From Romboutsia hominis (GTDB lineage: Bacteria; Bacillota; Clostridia; Peptostreptococcales; Peptostreptococcaceae), in contig NZ_LN650648.1 of NCBI RefSeq assembly GCF_900002575.1, forward strand, positions 1,961,565-2,025,564: a stretch of DNA of 64,000 bases, given 5' to 3'. This document shows positions 9,977 to 19,147 of this stretch, piece after piece. Each line of letters begins with the position of its first letter. Positions within the stretch are counted from its first letter, which is position 1. The notes beneath the pieces were generated by a model. The model did no database searches. It was not told the DNA's origin and was given only the letters and a program-made list of their open reading frames with translations. Made by a program: the position numbers and the translations under genes.

Positions 9977-10463
9977 CGCCTACGTACTCCTTTACTTGTT
10001 CTCTCTCCTCACAAGTTAGCGAATTTAAGTATTCCTCTATAGTTTTATTTTTAATTTTTAATTTTTTATTTAAATCCATAAGAGGGATAAGCACAAATGC
10101 TCTCTCACTTATTCTTGGATGAGGTATGTATAAATTTTCATCCTTCAATATTATATCATTGAAAAATAATATATCAATATCTATAGTTCTTGGTCCCCAT
10201 CTTATAATTCTTTCTCTATTTAACTTTTGTTCTACCTCATGACAAAACTCAAGCAAGTCATATTCATTTAAACTTGTTTCTATTTCTAAGCACATATTTA
10301 AAAAATCTGCTTGGTCAGTATATCCCCAAGCCTTTGTTTCATATATCTTAGATTTTTTTAAAACTTTTATTTTACTGTTATTTTGTATTAATTCACAAGC
10401 AGAGTCTAAGTAATTAAGTCTATCCCCCATATTTGTTCCAAGACCCAGATATACTTTATTCAT
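9957..10463 (-). CDS. folK: 2-amino-4-hydroxy-6-hydroxymethyldihydropteridine pyrophosphokinase
   Basis: 168 residues. The HPPK signature '[16 protein letters not shown]' (about residues 86-101) contains the metal-binding Asp pair, and the N-terminal '[12 protein letters not shown]' forms the ATP/pterin pocket. It transfers pyrophosphate from ATP to the pterin alcohol made by FolB, giving the DHPS substrate. It overlaps folB upstream by 8 bp and aroF downstream by 20 bp, indicating tight translational coupling. Confidence 0.95.
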   Translation of the reverse strand: MNKVYLGLGTNMGDRLNYLDSACELIQNNSKIKVLKKSKIYETKAWGYTDQADFLNMCLEIETSLNEYDLLEFCHEVEQKLNRERIIRWGPRTIDIDILFFNDIILKDENLYIPHPRISERAFVLIPLMDLNKKLKIKNKTIEEYLNSLTCEEREQVKEYVGDEEKFV

Positions 10464-10821
10464 CTTTATTTCTCCTTATTTCAACGCCGAAATAGTCATA
10501 TATTCCATTTACTGGAGCCTCTGGCTTTTTAACTCTAACCATTATGCCTTTAACTAAATCAAACTTCTCAAGTACTTCTTTAGCTATATTTTCTGCTACT
10601 GCTTCGATTAAATTAAATCTCTTATTTTCTACAATTTCTTTTACTACAACATATACATCAGCATAACTTACTGATTCATTCATATTATCACTTATTCCTG
10701 CTTTTTTTGTGTCTACATTTAATTCTATATCAATAAAAAACTTTTGACCTAATACACTTTCTTCCTTTAAAACACCATGATATCCATAAAAACCTAGGTT
10801 ATTCATTAATATTTTATCCAA
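10456..10821 (-). CDS. folB: Dihydroneopterin aldolase
   Basis: 121 residues, the normal size for the small tunnelling-fold enzyme. 'GYHGVLKEESVLGQKFFIDIEL' (residues 12 onward; first part quoted is the family signature), 'VSYADVYVVVKE' and 'LIEAVAENIA' are present, including the conserved Glu near residue 78 that binds the pterin. It cleaves dihydroneopterin to hydroxymethyl-dihydropterin and glycolaldehyde. It lies 8 bp after folP. Confidence 0.93.
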   Translation of the reverse strand: MDKILMNNLGFYGYHGVLKEESVLGQKFFIDIELNVDTKKAGISDNMNESVSYADVYVVVKEIVENKRFNLIEAVAENIAKEVLEKFDLVKGIMVRVKKPEAPVNGIYDYFGVEIRRNKDE

Positions 10822-10829
10822 TTTAATAC

Positions 10830-11621
10830 CTACTTTCTATATATAGCATCAGCCATTTTTGCTGCCATTAAATTTTCCTTAACATCATGCACTCTTACTA
10901 TAGAGATACCATCTCTAATACCTAAAACTGTAGTTGCTATAGTTCCTTCTAATCTTTCTTTTGGCTCTACATTTAATACATGTCCTATTACTGACTTTCT
11001 AGATGTTCCTAAAAGGATAGGATACCCTAATGAATTTAATTCATCAAGTCTTCTTAATACTTCTAAATTTTGTTCAACATTCTTTCCAAATCCAATACCT
11101 GGATCTAGTACTATTTTTTCTTTTTTTATGCCTGCATTAAGTCCTATTTTTATACTTTCTAATAAGGATTTTTTCATTTCTTCTATAATATCACCATCAT
11201 AATTAGTACCATCTTGGTTATGCATTATACAAACGTGTGCATCATATTTTGCAATAGTACTTGCCATATCTTTATCCTTTTTTAGTCCCCATATATCATT
11301 TATCATTTCAACACCTAATTTTAAAGCTTCATCGGCAACCTTAGCTTTATATGTGTCTACTGATATGGGAACATTTACTTCTTTTTTTAATTCCTTTATA
11401 ACTGGAATGATTCTTTTTATTTCTTCGTCAGCTTCAACATATTTATGACCTGGTCTTGTTGATTCTCCACCTAAGTCTATTATATCTACACCTTCTCTTA
11501 CCATTTCTTTAGCACGATTTATAGCTTTATCTATATTATTAAAGTCACCGCCATCAGAAAAACTATCTGGTGTAACATTTAATATTCCCATTATATAAGT
11601 TCTCTTTGAGTAATCAAACAT
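10830..11621 (-). CDS. folP: Dihydropteroate synthase
   Basis: 263 residues forming a TIM barrel. Motifs are 'MGILNVTPDSFSDGG' (loop 1), 'IDLGGESTRPGH' (loop 2), 'ISVDTYKA', 'MINDIWGL', 'DPGIGFGK' and 'LGTSRKS'. These are the pterin-pyrophosphate and pABA sites and the sulfonamide target. It joins pABA with the FolK product. It sits 13 bp after folE. Confidence 0.95.
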   Translation of the reverse strand: MFDYSKRTYIMGILNVTPDSFSDGGDFNNIDKAINRAKEMVREGVDIIDLGGESTRPGHKYVEADEEIKRIIPVIKELKKEVNVPISVDTYKAKVADEALKLGVEMINDIWGLKKDKDMASTIAKYDAHVCIMHNQDGTNYDGDIIEEMKKSLLESIKIGLNAGIKKEKIVLDPGIGFGKNVEQNLEVLRRLDELNSLGYPILLGTSRKSVIGHVLNVEPKERLEGTIATTVLGIRDGISIVRVHDVKENLMAAKMADAIYRK

Positions 11622-11634
11622 TTTTAATCTCCTA

Positions 11635-12207
11635 TTACTTCATAGTTATTAAGCTCATAGCTTCTGCTCTAGCCGCTATGTCTTTTTCAAATATACCTCT
11701 TACTGCTGATGTTATAGTTTTTGAACCTGGTTTTTTAACACCTCTCATAGTCATACACATATGTTCAGCTTCAACAACAACTATAACTCCATAAGGTTCT
11801 AATTCTTGCATTATTATATCCGCTATTCCCTTAGTTATTCTTTCTTGTAATTGTGGTCTTTTAGCGAATGTTTCAACTACCCTTGCCAATTTTGAAAGAC
11901 CTGTTAATTTACCGTCTTTAGGTATATATGCTATATGAGCCTTTCCAAAGAAAGGAACTATATGGTGTTCACAGCATGAATAAAAAGGTATATCTCTAAC
12001 TAACACTAATTCTTCATGACTTTCATCTTGGAAAATTACTTTTAAATGCTCACTTGGGTCTTGATGAAGACCTGCAAATATTTCTTCATACATTCTAGCT
12101 ACTCTATCTGGAGTTCCTATTAGCCCTTCTCTATTTGGATCTTCTCCTATAGCTTCTAATATGTCTCTTACAGCTTTTCTTATTTTATCTTTATCTACCT
12201 TGCTCAT
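11635..12207 (-). CDS. folE: GTP cyclohydrolase I (FolE type)
   Basis: 190 residues. Zinc ligands are in '[20 protein letters not shown]' and '[10 protein letters not shown]'. 'RPQLQERIT' and the N-terminal '[20 protein letters not shown]' are also typical. It converts GTP to dihydroneopterin triphosphate, the first pterin step. It follows the nucleotidyltransferase-like gene by 17 bp. No recognised Nudix DHNTP pyrophosphohydrolase is present in the operon. Confidence 0.95.
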   Translation of the reverse strand: MSKVDKDKIRKAVRDILEAIGEDPNREGLIGTPDRVARMYEEIFAGLHQDPSEHLKVIFQDESHEELVLVRDIPFYSCCEHHIVPFFGKAHIAYIPKDGKLTGLSKLARVVETFAKRPQLQERITKGIADIIMQELEPYGVIVVVEAEHMCMTMRGVKKPGSKTITSAVRGIFEKDIAARAEAMSLITMK

Positions 12208-12224
12208 TGGTTTAGCCCCCTTGA

Positions 12225-12926
12225 TTAGTAAGTTATTTTTATGTTTTTGCTTACTTTTATATTATTAAATGCGTAATTATGCACATTTAGTAAGTCTTCA
12301 TATTTTTTTGTTTTTAGCGTTTGTTCAACTAAATTATATAGATTTATATCTTCTTTTTTTAGTGTACTAAGTAGTTTTTTATCTTTAGGTACCCACTTAT
12401 TGTTTATAGTAAAATACCCAACTATTATATCTTTTAAATATAAATTCGTCAAAAACTCAAATTCAAAAAAATCTATTTTACTATTATTATTTATTCTATC
12501 TAGATTACCTTTTATTTGAGATTTTAAAAACTCTTTTTCGCTTTGTGAAAGTTTTTTAGGCCCTTCGCTTAGCTTTTTTTTACATATGCTTATTAAGTCT
12601 TTTGCTTCATCATTTAAATCGTATAATATTTTTGGATTTGACATTTCTTTTAAGAAAAAATACTCTCTTGAATCTATTAACTTATAAATACCTTCTTTTG
12701 AAAAAATATTTATATCAAATTCTAAGTTATCTATAGTTTTTATAATTCTAGTTTGAGTATTCCCCTTACTAACTATTACAAATATATCAAAATCATTTAT
12801 AATCATACTACTATTTTCTATATCTATACTCTTAGAAGAACCTACTAAAAATACACTTTCTGTATTTTCATAACTTATAATTTTTTCTATTTCTTTAGTA
12901 TATATGTCATAAACCCTATTTCCCAT
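12225..12926 (-). CDS. Orphan nucleotidyltransferase-fold protein in the folate operon
   Basis: 233 residues. The N-terminus carries the minimal pol-beta nucleotidyltransferase pattern: 'VGSSKS' at residues 28-33, 'NDFDIFV' with D45 and D47, and a third carboxylate in 'EFDINIF' (D71). The C-terminal half (about 95-233) is helical and unrecognised. AGGAG supports the start. It lies between pabC and folE with 16-17 bp spacers, so it is co-transcribed with folate genes. No function for it in folate synthesis is known to me; transfer of NMP or a pterin-phosphate role are both guesses. Confidence 0.75.
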   Translation of the reverse strand: MGNRVYDIYTKEIEKIISYENTESVFLVGSSKSIDIENSSMIINDFDIFVIVSKGNTQTRIIKTIDNLEFDINIFSKEGIYKLIDSREYFFLKEMSNPKILYDLNDEAKDLISICKKKLSEGPKKLSQSEKEFLKSQIKGNLDRINNNSKIDFFEFEFLTNLYLKDIIVGYFTINNKWVPKDKKLLSTLKKEDINLYNLVEQTLKTKKYEDLLNVHNYAFNNIKVSKNIKITY

Positions 12927-12942
12927 TTATTTCTCCTAATTT

Positions 12943-13698
12943 CTATTTATATATTTTATCTTTATATGCTTTTGTTATTTTATCAAATAATTCATTTCTA
13001 TTATTGAATTTGATACCTTCTATCTCAATAACTTTCATCATTTCCATTATGCTATTTGTTATAAATACAAAGTCAAATTCTTTAATTTCATCTATGTTTA
13101 TATTAGTTTCTAATAGTTGTATATTCAATTCGCCACAAATTTCTATAATCCTTCTTTTTACAGTTCCACTAAGTATAGGAAATTTATCACTTATAGTAAA
13201 TATCTGTTTATCTTTAATGAAAAATATATTGCTCATAGAACATTCTAGTATGTTATCTTCTGCATCTAAAAATATACCATCATCATATCCATTTTCAGTA
13301 GCATAATTTTTAGTATATATATTTTCAAAGTAATTAGTAGTTTTATGTCTATGTATTATACTATCTCCTCTTCTTATAGGGGATATATTTAATCTAAATC
13401 CAACTTCATACATTTCTTTGTTATATAGTATATTTCTAACCGATATATTATATCCTTCATCGAATACTGTTAATCTTAAGGCTTTATTTTCAATATTATT
13501 CTCTTTAATATATTTTAATATTTCTTCTTTGTAAAATTCTTTATCATTATTAATTAAAATGTTTAACTCACTAAGTGAGTTAAACATTCTATCTATATGT
13601 ATATCTATATCTATTGGGCTTTTATCTACTTTTATAGTTTCAAAAACCCCTATTCCAAATTTAGCTAAACTGCTAGAAAAATTCACATTATTCTTCAT
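12943..13698 (-). CDS. pabC: 4-amino-4-deoxychorismate lyase (class IV aminotransferase fold)
   Basis: 251 residues. The PLP lysine is in 'HRHKTTNYFEN' (near residue 120), followed by 'DDGIFLDAEDNILECSMSNIFFI', whose first part is the conserved cofactor-binding stretch. It splits aminodeoxychorismate into pABA and pyruvate. D-amino-acid or branched-chain aminotransferases share the fold, but its overlap with pabB by 11 bp makes pabC the clear choice. Confidence 0.9.
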   Translation of the reverse strand: MKNNVNFSSSLAKFGIGVFETIKVDKSPIDIDIHIDRMFNSLSELNILINNDKEFYKEEILKYIKENNIENKALRLTVFDEGYNISVRNILYNKEMYEVGFRLNISPIRRGDSIIHRHKTTNYFENIYTKNYATENGYDDGIFLDAEDNILECSMSNIFFIKDKQIFTISDKFPILSGTVKRRIIEICGELNIQLLETNINIDEIKEFDFVFITNSIMEMMKVIEIEGIKFNNRNELFDKITKAYKDKIYK

Positions 13699-15037
13699 AA
13701 TAGCCTCTTAATGCTTTCATTATAGATTTTGCTTTATCTAATGTTTCTTGGTATTCATCTTCTGGATTTGAATCCCAAGTCATACCTCCTCCAACTTGGA
13801 AGTATACTTTCTTATCTTGTTTTATAATAGTTCTTATTGCTATATTTAAATCCATATCACCATTAAAACCTATATAACCTATAGAACCTGTATATATATT
13901 TCTTTGAGTAGGTTCTAATTCATCTATAATTTCCATAGCTCGAATTTTAGGTGCTCCTGTTATAGATCCTCCAGGGAATGTTGCTTTTATAACATCCACA
14001 CAACTTCTGTTATCATCTAGCTCTCCAACTACTGTTGAAACTAAATGATTTACATTTGCATATGGTTCTATTATAAATAATTCAGGTACCTTTACCGTTC
14101 CTATTTTAGATATTCTTCCTATATCATTTCTTTCTAAATCTACTATCATAAGCAGCTCTGCTCTATCTTTTTCACTATTTCTAAGTTCTTCTTGTAATCT
14201 TAAATCTTCCTCTTTTGTTGTTCCTCTTGGTCTAGTTCCCTTTATAGGTCTAGTTTCAACTTTTTTATCTATACATTTTATAAATCTTTCTGGAGAGTTA
14301 GATAATACATTAGTATCTTCAAAGTTTAAAAAAGCTCCAAATGGTGCTGGACTTATATTTCTTAAATCTCTGTAAAGTTCATAACTAGAAAGTGTAGTTT
14401 CTCCTTCAAACCTTTGAGTAAGATTTGCTTGGTATATATCACCTTGTTTTATGTAATCTTGTACTTTTCTAACTGAATTCATAAATTCTTCTTTAGTAAA
14501 GTTTGATTTAAGTTTTATAGGATTAACTTCTATTTTTTCATAACATATAGTGTCTATTCCCTTTTTAGTAGCTTCACCAATTCTTTTTTCTATATCAAGG
14601 GCTATTTTTCCCTCTTCCTTTTCATTTAAATTTGGTGTGGCTATATATGTCTTTTCTTCTAAGTGATCTATGACTATAACCCAATTGTATAAGCCAAAAT
14701 ATAAATCATAAACATTTGTATCATCTTTTGCAGTCCTAGGCAATTTTTCCATATAATTTCCTAAATCATAAGATAAATATCCAACTGCTCCGCCAATAAA
14801 AGGAAGGTGTGTATTATTTTCAACTTTATATTTATTTAATTCTTCTTGTAGATTATCTAGTGGGTTATTCTCTGTATTTTTATATTTAATAATCTTAAAT
14901 GGGTTACTACTTATAAATGAATATCTACCTAGTTTATTAGGGTCCATTGCACTATCTAATATAAAACTATTACTATCATCTTTAAATATAGTAAATATTT
15001 CAAATGAGTTTAATTTAGTATCTATTAATTTTATCAT
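13688..15037 (-). CDS. pabB: Aminodeoxychorismate synthase component I
   Basis: 449 residues of the chorismate-binding family. The decisive motif is '[11 protein letters not shown]' (about residues 267-277): PIKGT with the active-site Lys marks PabB rather than anthranilate synthase TrpE, which has PxAGT. '[14 protein letters not shown]' and '[11 protein letters not shown]' complete the active site. It aminates chorismate with ammonia delivered by PabA. Its start overlaps the pabA stop. Confidence 0.95.
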   Translation of the reverse strand: MIKLIDTKLNSFEIFTIFKDDSNSFILDSAMDPNKLGRYSFISSNPFKIIKYKNTENNPLDNLQEELNKYKVENNTHLPFIGGAVGYLSYDLGNYMEKLPRTAKDDTNVYDLYFGLYNWVIVIDHLEEKTYIATPNLNEKEEGKIALDIEKRIGEATKKGIDTICYEKIEVNPIKLKSNFTKEEFMNSVRKVQDYIKQGDIYQANLTQRFEGETTLSSYELYRDLRNISPAPFGAFLNFEDTNVLSNSPERFIKCIDKKVETRPIKGTRPRGTTKEEDLRLQEELRNSEKDRAELLMIVDLERNDIGRISKIGTVKVPELFIIEPYANVNHLVSTVVGELDDNRSCVDVIKATFPGGSITGAPKIRAMEIIDELEPTQRNIYTGSIGYIGFNGDMDLNIAIRTIIKQDKKVYFQVGGGMTWDSNPEDEYQETLDKAKSIMKALRGYYEE

Positions 15038-15621
15038 TATGCTTGTCCCCCTAATCTAGCTTCGTTTATAAAGTTCTTAAGTATGTCATGCCCTTGTTCT
15101 GATAAAATAGCTTCTGGGTGAAACTGTACCCCTTCTATTAGATATTTTTTATGTCTAATTCCCATTATCTCATTTTCATTTGTGATTGCAGTTACTTCTA
15201 GTTCTTCTGGAAGATTTTTTGTATCAACTACTAAAGAATGATATCTAGTTACATTTAAAGGATTATTAAGACCTTTAAATACTCCTTTATTTGCGTGGTT
15301 TATGCTATGTACTTTTCCATGTACTGGCTTTATAGCTTTTATAACATTAGCACCAAATGCATATCCTATAGTTTGATGACCTAAACAAATACCTAGTATT
15401 GGCTTTTTACCTTTAAAATAATTTACAACATCAATACATACTCCTGCTTCATTTGGTGAACATGGTCCTGGTGATAAAACTATAATCTCTGGATTTATTC
15501 TTTCTATTTCTTCTATCGTTACTTCATCATTTCTTTTAATTATGATTTCTTCACCTAGTTCACCTATATATTGTACTAAGTTATATACAAAAGAATCATA
15601 ATTATCAATCATAAGAATCAT
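15037..15621 (-). CDS. pabA: Aminodeoxychorismate synthase component II (glutamine amidotransferase)
   Basis: 194 residues, class I glutamine amidotransferase: 'MIDNYDSFVYNLVQYIGELG', nucleophile Cys in 'LGICLGHQTIGYAFG', and the His-Glu pair in 'GVQFHPEA'. It supplies ammonia to PabB; in some bacteria the same subunit also serves TrpE. It is the first gene of the folate operon, with GGGGAGGG about 8 nt before the ATG and a promoter about 70 bp upstream. Confidence 0.95.
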   Translation of the reverse strand: MILMIDNYDSFVYNLVQYIGELGEEIIIKRNDEVTIEEIERINPEIIVLSPGPCSPNEAGVCIDVVNYFKGKKPILGICLGHQTIGYAFGANVIKAIKPVHGKVHSINHANKGVFKGLNNPLNVTRYHSLVVDTKNLPEELEVTAITNENEIMGIRHKKYLIEGVQFHPEAILSEQGHDILKNFINEARLGGQA

Positions 15622-15694
15622 ATCTATTGCCCTCCCCTAAATACTACTTTTTATTATGTTTATTCTCTTTAAGTATCTCCTATATACAATATTA

Positions 15695-15724
15695 ATTATA
15701 TATTTTTATAGAAATCTATGTCAA
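15695..15724 (-). promoter_or_regulatory. Sigma-A promoter of the folate operon
   Basis: On the minus strand a perfect TTGACA (15719-15724) and a perfect TATAAT (15695-15700) are 18 bp apart. Transcription would start near 15688, leaving a leader of about 67 nt. That is too short for a tetrahydrofolate riboswitch, and none is visible. Confidence 0.75.
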
Positions 15725-15764
15725 TATAGTCATCTTTGGTCTAATTTTTTATATTTATTTATAT

Positions 15765-15793
15765 AAAAAAAGAGAAGCTATAAACTTCTCTTT
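15765..15793 (-). terminator. Terminator of the 107-residue protein gene
   Basis: AAAGAGAAG/CTTCTCTTT stem with a 7-nt loop overlapping the stop codon, followed on the minus strand by seven T. Confidence 0.65.
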
Positions 15794-16101
15794 ACTACTT
15801 TATATCCACTATTATAATATTTTTCTTTTTTACCTTTTTGTTTTCTAGCCTCTATTAATTCTTTAATATGATTTATATAATCATCGTCATCTGAAATTCT
15901 AACAAGACTAGATAAATAATATACATCTGTGCTTTTAGGTATTTTTTTATTTATAACCAAATCTATTGCCGTTTTTGCTGCTTCAAAATGTTTCAAATGT
16001 GTGTGACCTTCTTGAAAATCCTTTTTAGTATTATATACAACATACCCTTCTTTTACTTGAAATATTATAAAACCTTTTTTTTCATATATTTTATTATACA
16101 T
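15778..16101 (-). CDS. Conserved-looking small cytoplasmic protein, unknown function
   Basis: 107 residues, no signal peptide or membrane segment. The N-terminal half predicts beta strands ('GFIIFQVKEGYVVYN', 'GHTHLKHFEAAKTAIDLV'). A basic tail follows (KQKGKKEKYYNSGYKVVKRS). I do not recognise the family. It lies alone between the folate promoter and the deacetylase gene. Frame and codon use match the neighbours, so it is likely real. Confidence 0.6.
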   Translation of the reverse strand: MYNKIYEKKGFIIFQVKEGYVVYNTKKDFQEGHTHLKHFEAAKTAIDLVINKKIPKSTDVYYLSSLVRISDDDDYINHIKELIEARKQKGKKEKYYNSGYKVVKRSL

Positions 16102-16274
16102 ATATTAAATCAATCCTTTTCAAGATAGTCTTTAATATATGTATATTATCTCTTTAGTCAATTGTTTCGTTTTTTTATTATTTTTACATTATTTTTAAAT
16201 TATTTTTTAGATATATCTTAATAGTAAAGTGTATATATTATAAATTATTGCTATATATTATTATTTCATATATA

Positions 16275-16967
16275 TTAGCTATTTTCTATCATTTCTGATA
16301 CAGTTACAAATTTATATCCTTTTTCTATCATCTTAGGTATTAGTATATCTAGAGCTTCTACAGTGTTATTAGTTGCGTAATCATGTAGTAATACTATATC
16401 TCCATTTTTTACATTGTTTATTATTGTATCTGCTATTTTATATGCTTTAGGATTTTGCCAATCTCTTGCGTCAACAGTTGTCCAAAGTACTATTTTATAT
16501 TTATATTTACTTGCTATTTGACCTAAAGTTTTTTGATTATAACTTCCGTATGGTGGCCTAAATAAAGTAGGCTTTACCCCTACAACCTCTTTAATTATTT
16601 TTTCACATTTTACTATTTCATCTTCTAATTGTTGTTGACTTAAATTACTTATATCTGGATGATTAAATGTATGATTTCCAATCTCATGTCCTTCTTCTTT
16701 AGCTCTAATAATAGGCTTTGGATACCAATTAACATGTTTTCCTGCTACAAAGAATGTTGCTTTAACATTATATTTTTTTAATACATCTAACACTTCATTG
16801 GTTTCTTTTGGATGTGGACCGTCATCAAAAGTAAGCGCTATTAATTTTTTATCTCTTGAACCATTTTTTATAAATACTTTATCATTACAACTTACTGGAT
16901 TTTTTAAACTAGCAATTAGCATTATACTTATTGCTATTGTCATAACTTTTATTATGCTATGCTTCAT
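16275..16967 (-). CDS. Polysaccharide deacetylase (NodB domain, PdaB-like)
   Basis: 230 residues with an N-terminal signal or anchor helix (about 5-24). The NodB motifs are in order: 'LTFDDGPHP' (catalytic Asp and metal Asp), 'GNHTFNHPDIS' (metal His pair), 'FRPPYGSYN', 'WTTVDARDW' and 'VLLHD'. It would remove acetyl groups from cell-wall or spore peptidoglycan outside the membrane. The size fits sporulation-associated PdaB-like proteins. It lies 24 bp behind the CAP-domain gene, probably in one operon. Confidence 0.88.
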   Translation of the reverse strand: MKHSIIKVMTIAISIMLIASLKNPVSCNDKVFIKNGSRDKKLIALTFDDGPHPKETNEVLDVLKKYNVKATFFVAGKHVNWYPKPIIRAKEEGHEIGNHTFNHPDISNLSQQQLEDEIVKCEKIIKEVVGVKPTLFRPPYGSYNQKTLGQIASKYKYKIVLWTTVDARDWQNPKAYKIADTIINNVKNGDIVLLHDYATNNTVEALDILIPKMIEKGYKFVTVSEMIENS

Positions 16968-16991
16968 ATTATGTCTTCCTTTCAGATTATA

Positions 16992-17957
16992 TTATCTATA
17001 AAAGTTTTGAGTGTAATAAATATTATAATCTCCTCCAAATTCAACTCCTACTCCTATACTATTATAATTACCTAAAATATTTTTTCTATGTCCTTTAGAA
17101 TTCATTAATGCTTCATGAGCATATATTGCACTAGTTTGACCTGCTGCAATATTTTCTCCTGCACTTATATATTTAATACCTTCTTCATTCATCCTATCAA
17201 AGGGTGTTTCATTTTCTTTATTAATATGATCAAAGTAGTTTTTATCTACCATATCTAAGCTATGTTTTTTTGAACTCGTAGTAGCCATTTCACTGTATTT
17301 TAACTTATTTAATCCATTTTTTGCTCTCACGCTATTAGTTAAATCTATAACTTGCATTTCAAAACTCTTTTTTAATTTTTCGCTTGGGCTTGCATATATA
17401 GATTTCATATCACTTTCATTTTTAGAATCTATAACTTGATATGAACATATTTTATATTCATCATGTATATCATAAAAGAATGTTATATATTTATTATTTA
17501 TCTCTATTATGTCATATTGACCTTCCGAACTAATAATATATTTAATATTTCCTTTTTTCTTATATTCTATAGGTGTATACAACTTCCTTACATCATCTCT
17601 TTTATCACCTATATTTATATTTTCTGTTTCACATGAATTTAATGAATTACTATATATTCCTTTGACAACTTCATCTTCAATACCTACCATAAAAAAATTA
17701 TTATAATCATTATTATATATATACCAATTAAATCCATATTCACTTTCATCTATTCTATCTGGTTGACCAAATAACGATAATAATTTTTCTTTACGCTCTC
17801 CAATTTTTATATTATAAATGTCTTTTGTATTACTAATATTTATAGACTTATTATTAACATTATTATTTGCATCTATCTCTTTTTTGCTATTATCTATATT
17901 TAAATTAAAAAGTAATAAGCTTGTTATTACTCCTCCTATTAATAATATACTTTTCAA
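16992..17957 (-). CDS. CAP-domain (YkwD/SCP-like) secreted protein
   Basis: 321 residues. An N-terminal hydrophobic segment (about 3-18) suggests export. Residues about 45-175 resemble the CAP-associated N-terminal domain ('IGERKEKLLSLFGQPDRID'). Residues about 200-321 are the CAP domain: 'LTNSVRAKNGL', 'HSLDMVDKNYFDHINKENET', 'AGENIAAGQTSA', 'HRKNILGNYNSIGVGVEFGG'. The metal/His pair of CAP proteins is present. Such proteins are common in spore-formers and of unknown activity. The start is TTG, with GGGAGAG upstream. Confidence 0.88.
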   Translation of the reverse strand: MKSILLIGGVITSLLLFNLNIDNSKKEIDANNNVNNKSINISNTKDIYNIKIGERKEKLLSLFGQPDRIDESEYGFNWYIYNNDYNNFFMVGIEDEVVKGIYSNSLNSCETENINIGDKRDDVRKLYTPIEYKKKGNIKYIISSEGQYDIIEINNKYITFFYDIHDEYKICSYQVIDSKNESDMKSIYASPSEKLKKSFEMQVIDLTNSVRAKNGLNKLKYSEMATTSSKKHSLDMVDKNYFDHINKENETPFDRMNEEGIKYISAGENIAAGQTSAIYAHEALMNSKGHRKNILGNYNSIGVGVEFGGDYNIYYTQNFYR

Positions 17958-18002
17958 TGTATCACTCTCCCATACAGTTTATATTAGGATGATAGACATC
18001 TT

Positions 18003-18044
18003 TAAAATTATCATACATAATATATACTATATGTGATAATTTTA
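18003..18044. repeat. Imperfect inverted repeat upstream of the CAP gene
   Basis: 17-nt arms (TAAAATTATCA core) with two mismatches and an 8-nt spacer. It lies about 45 bp before the CAP start codon. It could be an operator or a weak hairpin; the surroundings are AT-rich. Confidence 0.4.
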
Positions 18045-18051
18045 ATAAAAA

Positions 18052-18082
18052 AATAACCTAGCGTTAAATAACGCAGGTTATT
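18052..18082 (-). terminator. Terminator of the MORN gene
   Basis: AATAACCT-GCGTT/AACGC-AGGTTATT hairpin with one bulged base, overlapping the MORN stop codon and followed on the minus strand by seven T. Confidence 0.75.
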
Positions 18083-18863
18083 TTATATAAGAAAATATTT
18101 CATCCAGTGTTCTATTACATATTGATGGTTTATCAAATTTCCAAGTGCCTTCATATACCAATTCATCATCTATATAAAATATTCCAACACCATGCTTTTT
18201 CCCATGTGCAAATTCACCTTCATATCTTTTTCCATTTGGCCATATATAGGTTCCTTTACCATGAGCTAAATTATTTTTCCATTCTCCTTTATATATAAGT
18301 TCTTTTTCATGATCATAGCACTCGCCAATACCCTCCATTTTATTGTATTTAAACTCTCCAAAATATATACATCCATCACTCCATGTATATACTCCTACAC
18401 CATGTCTTTTCCCACTACACCACTCACCTATATATTCATTACCATTACTATATACCATTTTTCCTATTCCGCTCATTAAATCTTCTTTAAACTCACCTAT
18501 ATACATATTTCCATTTGTAAATATGCATTCTCCATTTCCATCTTTCATATTATCTTTAAACTCACCACTATATTCTATTCCTTCTAAAAATGTGTATATT
18601 CCTTTTCCACTCATCTTGCCATCTATAACTGTTCCTATATATACATCTCCATTTGAAAAATTGTATACTTTACTAGCTGGTCTTCTTTGTTTTATATCAC
18701 TTTCAATTGTATTCTCTTCTTCTATTGCTTTAACTTCTTCTTCAGTAGCAACTTCTTTTTTCTTTGTCTTTAACTTTTGTATAAATTTAACTTCTCTTTT
18801 TATATTATTTATAAACTTTACATACTGATTATATATATCAAAATATTCATTAGATAAACTCAT
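18078..18863 (-). CDS. MORN-repeat protein
   Basis: 261 residues, no signal peptide. Residues 1-65 are helical and charged. From about 66 to 250 there are eight MORN repeats of about 23 residues, with the pattern YxGEFKxxxxxGxGxYxW (for example 'NEYIGEWCSGKRHGVGVYTW'). MORN repeats form elongated beta sheets and mediate protein or lipid contacts; the bacterial members are uncharacterised. It is the first of several repeat-scaffold proteins on this strand over the next 10 kb. Confidence 0.85.
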   Translation of the reverse strand: MSLSNEYFDIYNQYVKFINNIKREVKFIQKLKTKKKEVATEEEVKAIEEENTIESDIKQRRPASKVYNFSNGDVYIGTVIDGKMSGKGIYTFLEGIEYSGEFKDNMKDGNGECIFTNGNMYIGEFKEDLMSGIGKMVYSNGNEYIGEWCSGKRHGVGVYTWSDGCIYFGEFKYNKMEGIGECYDHEKELIYKGEWKNNLAHGKGTYIWPNGKRYEGEFAHGKKHGVGIFYIDDELVYEGTWKFDKPSICNRTLDEIFSYIK

Positions 18864-18998
18864 ATTATGTTTCTCCTATCAAATCTAAATTTATTATAGT
18901 CTAAACTTATTATATATTATAAATTATATACTTTTCTATATATTTTTAAATATAATAGATTTACATGAAATAAGATATGTTAATAAATTTATGTCATT

Positions 18999-19034
18999 AA
19001 AAAAGGATATATCTATTTGATATACCCCTTTTTA
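18999..19034 (-). terminator. Probable terminator of yitT
   Basis: AAAAAGG-ATATATC paired with GATATA-CCCTTTTT around a short loop. It lies about 115 bp beyond the yitT stop, so the 3' UTR would be long. Confidence 0.5.
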
Positions 19035-19147
19035 TAACTAATTTGTGCCATTCTAATTCACCAAATCCAAATACGTTTATATTTAACTGTAGAGTTAAGT
19101 ATATTTAATCAATCTCATCTATATTTTAGTTATATTTATTTTTAATT

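Noticed and set aside
15621-15700. Tetrahydrofolate riboswitch upstream of pabA
   Set aside because: The leader after the promoter is about 67 nt and has none of the conserved core of a THF riboswitch.
18343-18828. 161-residue plus-strand ORF
   Set aside because: Antisense to the MORN repeats; its Pro/Ser/Ile-rich periodic protein is a by-product of the repeat codons.
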